Part shown: positions 6,739-9,325 of the stretch, in pieces
Layout of the letters: each line of letters opens with the position of its first letter
Position numbering within the stretch: position 1 is the first letter of the stretch
Assembly (NCBI GenBank): GCA_023301785.1
Contig: JALZUF010000037.1
Location: 1-9,325, forward strand
DNA: 9,325 nucleotides
DNA from: Alphaproteobacteria bacterium
Lineage (GTDB): Bacteria > Pseudomonadota > Alphaproteobacteria > Micavibrionales > Micavibrionaceae
Reading direction: 5' to 3'
Program-made: the position numbers and the translations under genes
The notes under the pieces: generated by a model
What the model was told of the DNA's origin: nothing
What the model saw: the letters and a program-made list of their open reading frames with translations, nothing else
Database searches by the model: none

Positions 6739-6744
6739 GAAAGG
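6739..6744 (+). promoter_or_regulatory. Shine-Dalgarno site of the 117-aa gene
   Basis: GAAAGG lies 7 bases before ATG 6752, one of the better ribosome binding sites in the window, and is the main reason to accept this small gene as real. Upstream, TTATATTAA occurs twice (6669-6677 and 6729-6737). The second copy could serve as part of a -10 element, but no matching -35 is evident. Confidence 0.55.
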
Positions 6745-6751
6745 TTTAGTA

Positions 6752-7105
6752 ATGTTTCCGATTAACCCAGGGATTCCAAGCGTCAAAGTAAGTCAAAAAC
6801 GCTTCGATTCTCAAGAGAAAGCACAAGGTAATAGAAGGTTTAGTAAGCAAGGAAAATCTAATTATACTTTTGTTTTTGAACTTCGTTTTCAAGAATTATT
6901 GAAGAAGGCACAAGAGAACTCAACTGCGATTATTATTCCTTTGAGGCCGAATAGCTTAAATGTGATAAACGGGAATGAAGAAAAAAATTTACGTTATGGT
7001 AGAGTGTGCCATGAATGTCAGATCGTATATCATAAAAATTCTATGAGAGGGTGCGCGCTTGTACCGTATCAAGCGGCTGATGAAAAAGTTGAATTGCTTA
7101 GTTAA
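6752..7105 (+). CDS. Hypothetical 117-aa protein with CxxC-H-C cluster
   Basis: Not recognised. A small, soluble-looking, basic N-terminal region (residues 10-37, many Lys/Arg/Gln/Ser) is followed by a compact part with an amphipathic helix (about 43-54) and a strand-like AIIIPL (59-64). The C-terminal part has C86-x2-C89, H94 and C101 (VCHECQIVYH, then RGC), a spacing that could hold one zinc ion. No signal peptide or membrane segment is seen. The gene has a good SD site and sits alone between the hydrolase and a small membrane protein, 86 bases after the former. A nucleic-acid or protein-binding role would fit a small zinc-ribbon-like protein, but this is a guess. Confidence 0.6.
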   Translation: MFPINPGIPSVKVSQKRFDSQEKAQGNRRFSKQGKSNYTFVFELRFQELLKKAQENSTAIIIPLRPNSLNVINGNEEKNLRYGRVCHECQIVYHKNSMRGCALVPYQAADEKVELLS

Positions 7106-7133
7106 TATGAAATTATTTGCATTTTTAATCCCG

Positions 7134-7162
7134 TTGAGTGTGCGTGTTTGAGGTGTTATTCT
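7134..7162 (+). promoter_or_regulatory. Weak candidate promoter before the 126-aa membrane protein
   Basis: TTGAGT (7134-7139) and TATTCT (7157-7162) are separated by 17 bases, with about four matches each to the housekeeping consensus. The start codon at 7169 would then be almost leaderless, in line with the absence of a properly spaced SD (GAGG lies 15 bases upstream). It is equally possible that the gene is read from upstream. Confidence 0.2.
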
Positions 7163-7168
7163 TGATTT

Positions 7169-7549
7169 ATGATATTATCAAAAGAAAAAAATATTGCGCT
7201 TCTAACGGCCGTTGCTGCGGCGATAATATATGGTAGCTGGGCGGTCTATGCTAATTATGAGCATGGCGTACATGCTTGGATAATGGCAGGGTTGTTGCAA
7301 GCTGTTTATGCCTTTTTCTCGACCTTCTCAATTACCCATGTTGCCAAATGGGTGTTTTTAAAATATAAATGTGGAATTACAGGAGTGGTTGCTGGGTTCG
7401 GGATGAGCTTTCTGGTTATGTTAGCTATCCCTTTAGGCGTGCATAATTTTTTTGGAACACCTGATATTTGGCAGACTATGTTGCCTGGATTGATATGGGG
7501 TAGTATTTATTTACTAGGTTTTCTTATTACTCTAAATAAGTCATCATAA
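7169..7549 (+). CDS. Small four-helix inner-membrane protein of unknown function
   Basis: A 126-residue protein with four predicted transmembrane segments at about 9-28, 36-56, 70-90 and 103-122, joined by short loops. The polar or charged loop residues include YEHG (30-33), AKW (59-61), KYK (65-67) and HNFFGTPD (92-99). The N-terminal part (YGSWAVYANYEHG, 21-33) looks like a conserved motif of small proteobacterial membrane proteins, but I cannot attach a function to it. It has no visible catalytic residues. The start at ATG 7169 is the first plausible one in frame. It is 63 bases after the preceding gene and is the last gene before the palindromic repeat, with no clear terminator after it. 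Confidence 0.65.
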   Translation: MILSKEKNIALLTAVAAAIIYGSWAVYANYEHGVHAWIMAGLLQAVYAFFSTFSITHVAKWVFLKYKCGITGVVAGFGMSFLVMLAIPLGVHNFFGTPDIWQTMLPGLIWGSIYLLGFLITLNKSS

Positions 7550-7582
7550 TATAGAGCAGATAGGTAACCCAATACAGTTTGA

Positions 7583-7630
7583 ATGTCCGCTATTGGCCGA
7601 TAGTGGCTACATCCGACCCATAGCGGACAT
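7583..7630. repeat. 48-bp imperfect palindromic repeat element
   Basis: ATGTCCGCTAT (7583-7593) is the exact reverse complement of ATAGCGGACAT (7620-7630). The stem continues inward with GG/CC and CG/CG pairs separated by single mismatches, leaving a loop of about 14 bases. The right end matches 16 of 17 bases at the very start of the window. Short size, palindromy and recurrence suggest a REP- or MITE-like dispersed element. As RNA, the GC-rich stem could also slow transcription between the small membrane protein and the adhesin gene, though no T-run follows. Confidence 0.75.
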
Positions 7631-7666
7631 ATATAACAGGCTAGACTTCGCTTCACCGTAAGATAC

Positions 7667-7694
7667 TTGCCTACCAACAATATTACTGTAAAAT
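7667..7694 (+). promoter_or_regulatory. Candidate housekeeping promoter of the adhesin gene
   Basis: TTGCCT (7667-7672) and TAAAAT (7689-7694) are 16 bases apart, with four and five matches to the sigma-70-type consensus. The start site would fall near 7701, leaving a leader of about 28 bases before ATG 7729. It lies downstream of the palindromic repeat, so the adhesin gene appears to be its own transcription unit. Confidence 0.4.
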
Positions 7695-7728
7695 GATTAG
7701 GTTAAGAAATCAAAAAAGAACTCCATTC

Positions 7729-9325
7729 ATGCGTTTACTTTTCACTACAGCAATTATGACAGCTTTGATTGCACCTGCCTATGCAGGGAGTGGTGGTAAG
7801 AATGCGTTTGAAGAACGTGTCTATCTTAACGACCTACAAGAAATAAAAGAGCCTGCCGTTCAGGAAGTGGTAAGACCACTAGCCCAACAGCCAGCTTCTC
7901 TAACTTCGACATCACCTGTTTACAAACAAGTGCCTGCTAGTGCTTCCTCGGAAAGCCTTTCTTATTTTGCCAATAAGAACAAAGCTAATCGTCTTAAACC
8001 TCGTGTGGAATTAAACCATCGCTACAGTAATGACAGAGCAATCACCATGAGTGAGTTCTGGGTGCCTTTAGCACAGAACGAAGCAGACGGCTCAGTGTTA
8101 TTTGGTGATGTGCGTTTGATGGGCGATAATAATAGCAACCGAGAATTTAATGTTGGCGCAGGCTATCGTAAGATTGTGAACTCAAAGCTTCTCGGTGAAG
8201 GTGTTGCAGGCGGCATGCTCTGGTTTGACAGACGCTTTACCAAACGTGGCTCTAAGTTTAATCAAATCACAGCAGGGGCAGAATGGCTTGGGGAGAACTG
8301 GGATGTCAGAGCCAATGGTTATATGCCGTTCAATGATAGTAAGACCTTCACGCAAGGTAATCCCAATGGCACAGGTGCAGGCTTTGTAGGCAATCAGATA
8401 TTGGTCAACACTGACCAGAGCGTTGTTGAAGAGGCATTGCCTGGTGTTGATTTAGAAGTGGGTCGTAAGCTTGACTTTTTAGATGGTATCACAGATGCCA
8501 CACGTATATATGCAGGAGGCTATCATTTTGAAGGTAACCGTGTTGAAGACGTGACAGGTGTAAGGGCAAGAATAGCCAGTGACATTACTCAAGACATACA
8601 GATTGGTGCCCGTTACCAGTATGACGATGTGAGAGATTCACAAACTTATTTGGAAGCAACGGTTCGCTTCCCGTTCAAGTCTAAGAAAAGTTTTAGAGAA
8701 GAAGGTGTTCGCTCTAGATTAGATGAATCCCCAGAGCGTGATATTGATATTGTGAACAATGAAGCTGTCATTGATGACGGCATTAACGAAGTGATATTAA
8801 ACGCTAATACAGGTGCAACACAGAATGTTGTTCATGTTGACAATACTGCAGGGGCTGGTGGTGATGGTTCAATTGAAACACCATTTAATACACTCGCGGC
8901 GGCAGAAGGCGCAGCGGTTGCGAACGATTTAATTTATGTTCATCGTGGTGATGGTACAACGACAGGACAAGATGTTGGTATAACCCTTGATGACCAAGGT
9001 CAGATATTGGCAGGAGCAGGTGCAGACTTACTATTTAGCTCTGGTAAGTTTACGACCGCTAATAACCAAGATATTACAAACAACATTATTGTTGCCACAC
9101 AAACTACCGCTCCTGTTATTACCAATGGAGCTGGTAACGGCGTCGATGTCATTGCGGACAACGTCCTCGTCACCGGCATCAATGTAGATGGGGCAAGTGT
9201 CTACGGAATCCTAGGTACGAATAGTAGTGATATTGCTGTAAACAATACCGCTATAATTAACAATACAAATGCAGGCATACGAATTGTTAATTATAGCGGT
9301 ATTGTTTACAGCAATATCACTACTA
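7729..9325 (+). CDS. Inverse autotransporter adhesin (intimin/invasin-type barrel), 3' end missing
   Basis: Partial; the frame is open for 532 codons to the window edge. Residues 1-19 are a signal peptide ending in AYA. Residues 20-91 are a Pro/Ala/Ser/Gln-rich periplasmic linker without a LysM domain. Residues 92 to about 316 match the inverse autotransporter beta-domain: alternating strands, VGAGYRK, a repeated Tyr/Phe pattern and a final strand ending RFPF (313-316), anchoring the protein in the outer membrane. From about 367 a beta-helix passenger begins with VVHVDNTAGAGGDG (367-380) and ETPFNTLAAAE, typical of pectin-lyase-like repeats, continuing in Asn/Ile/Val-rich turns. The protein probably displays an adhesive passenger. 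The SD site is weak; an in-frame ATG at 7693 would lengthen the signal peptide by 12 residues but overlaps the predicted -10. G+C is higher than nearby (30/60 at 8041-8100 against 17/60 at 1201-1260). Confidence 0.85.
   Translation, partial: MRLLFTTAIMTALIAPAYAGSGGKNAFEERVYLNDLQEIKEPAVQEVVRPLAQQPASLTSTSPVYKQVPASASSESLSYFANKNKANRLKPRVELNHRYSNDRAITMSEFWVPLAQNEADGSVLFGDVRLMGDNNSNREFNVGAGYRKIVNSKLLGEGVAGGMLWFDRRFTKRGSKFNQITAGAEWLGENWDVRANGYMPFNDSKTFTQGNPNGTGAGFVGNQILVNTDQSVVEEALPGVDLEVGRKLDFLDGITDATRIYAGGYHFEGNRVEDVTGVRARIASDITQDIQIGARYQYDDVRDSQTYLEATVRFPFKSKKSFREEGVRSRLDESPERDIDIVNNEAVIDDGINEVILNANTGATQNVVHVDNTAGAGGDGSIETPFNTLAAAEGAAVANDLIYVHRGDGTTTGQDVGITLDDQGQILAGAGADLLFSSGKFTTANNQDITNNIIVATQTTAPVITNGAGNGVDVIADNVLVTGINVDGASVYGILGTNSSDIAVNNTAIINNTNAGIRIVNYSGIVYSNITT
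9222..9325. repeat. Perfect 43-bp inverted repeat at the window end
   Basis: Positions 9222-9264 and 9283-9325 are exact reverse complements, separated by an 18-base loop. The second arm runs to the last base, so the repeat may be longer. It lies inside the adhesin reading frame. Both arms are in codon register and both translate without stop codons into beta-helix-like sequence. It is either a genuine hairpin in the repeat-rich passenger or a fold-back artefact at a contig end. Confidence 0.9.

Noticed and set aside
8195..8389. 64-codon open frame inside the adhesin region
   Set aside because: It is out of frame with the 532-codon adhesin reading, which has a signal peptide and barrel and beta-helix motifs.
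9000..9182. 60-codon reverse-strand open frame near the window end
   Set aside because: It lies antisense to the beta-helix coding sequence and is explained by its biased repeat composition.
9222..9325. Invertible phase-variation segment or CRISPR-like repeat
   Set aside because: The loop is only 18 bases and no recombinase gene or further repeat units are visible.

Overview
The window comes from an AT-rich Gram-negative bacterium, most likely a proteobacterium. The evidence is a bufferin-type metallophore operon, secretory signal peptides, an OlsF-like aminolipid acyltransferase and an outer-membrane inverse autotransporter. I cannot fix the class from sequence alone. One promoter resembles a Caulobacter ECF sigma-F promoter, which hints at Alphaproteobacteria but does not prove it. 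All convincing genes lie on the + strand.

Layout. Positions 1-17 are half of a small dispersed repeat, and a nearly identical sequence sits at 7614-7630 inside a complete 48-bp imperfect palindrome. Positions 160-2730 hold a complete bufferin operon, bufA1-bufB1-bufC1-bufD1. It encodes a Cys-containing secreted precursor, a DUF692 iron-dependent modifying enzyme, its DUF2063 partner and a DoxX-family membrane protein. Its upstream region contains GTAACC-N16-CGAA, a perfect fit to the ECF promoter I recall for metal-stress sigma-F of Caulobacter. The first three genes overlap by 8 nt at each junction.

Positions 2847-6665 hold a second cluster: an ATP-grasp ligase-like protein, a two-domain acyltransferase (PlsC-like plus GNAT/OlsB-like, OlsF architecture) and an exported or membrane-anchored alpha/beta hydrolase. 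The first two are tightly spaced and look like an aminolipid-forming pair. Two small unrecognised genes follow: a 117-aa protein with a CxxC...H...C cluster (6752-7105) and a 126-aa four-helix membrane protein (7169-7549).

After the 48-bp palindrome, a new promoter leads into a long gene (7729 to the window edge, no stop). It encodes an inverse autotransporter: signal peptide, linker, intimin/invasin-type beta-barrel and the start of a parallel beta-helix passenger. It is richer in G+C than its neighbours. The window ends inside a perfect 43-bp inverted repeat whose second arm stops at the last base, which suggests an assembly break or fold-back artefact unless reads confirm it.

Themes: copper/metal handling in the periplasm (buf operon), a possible envelope-lipid module, and a surface adhesin. 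Only the first group is functionally clear from sequence.
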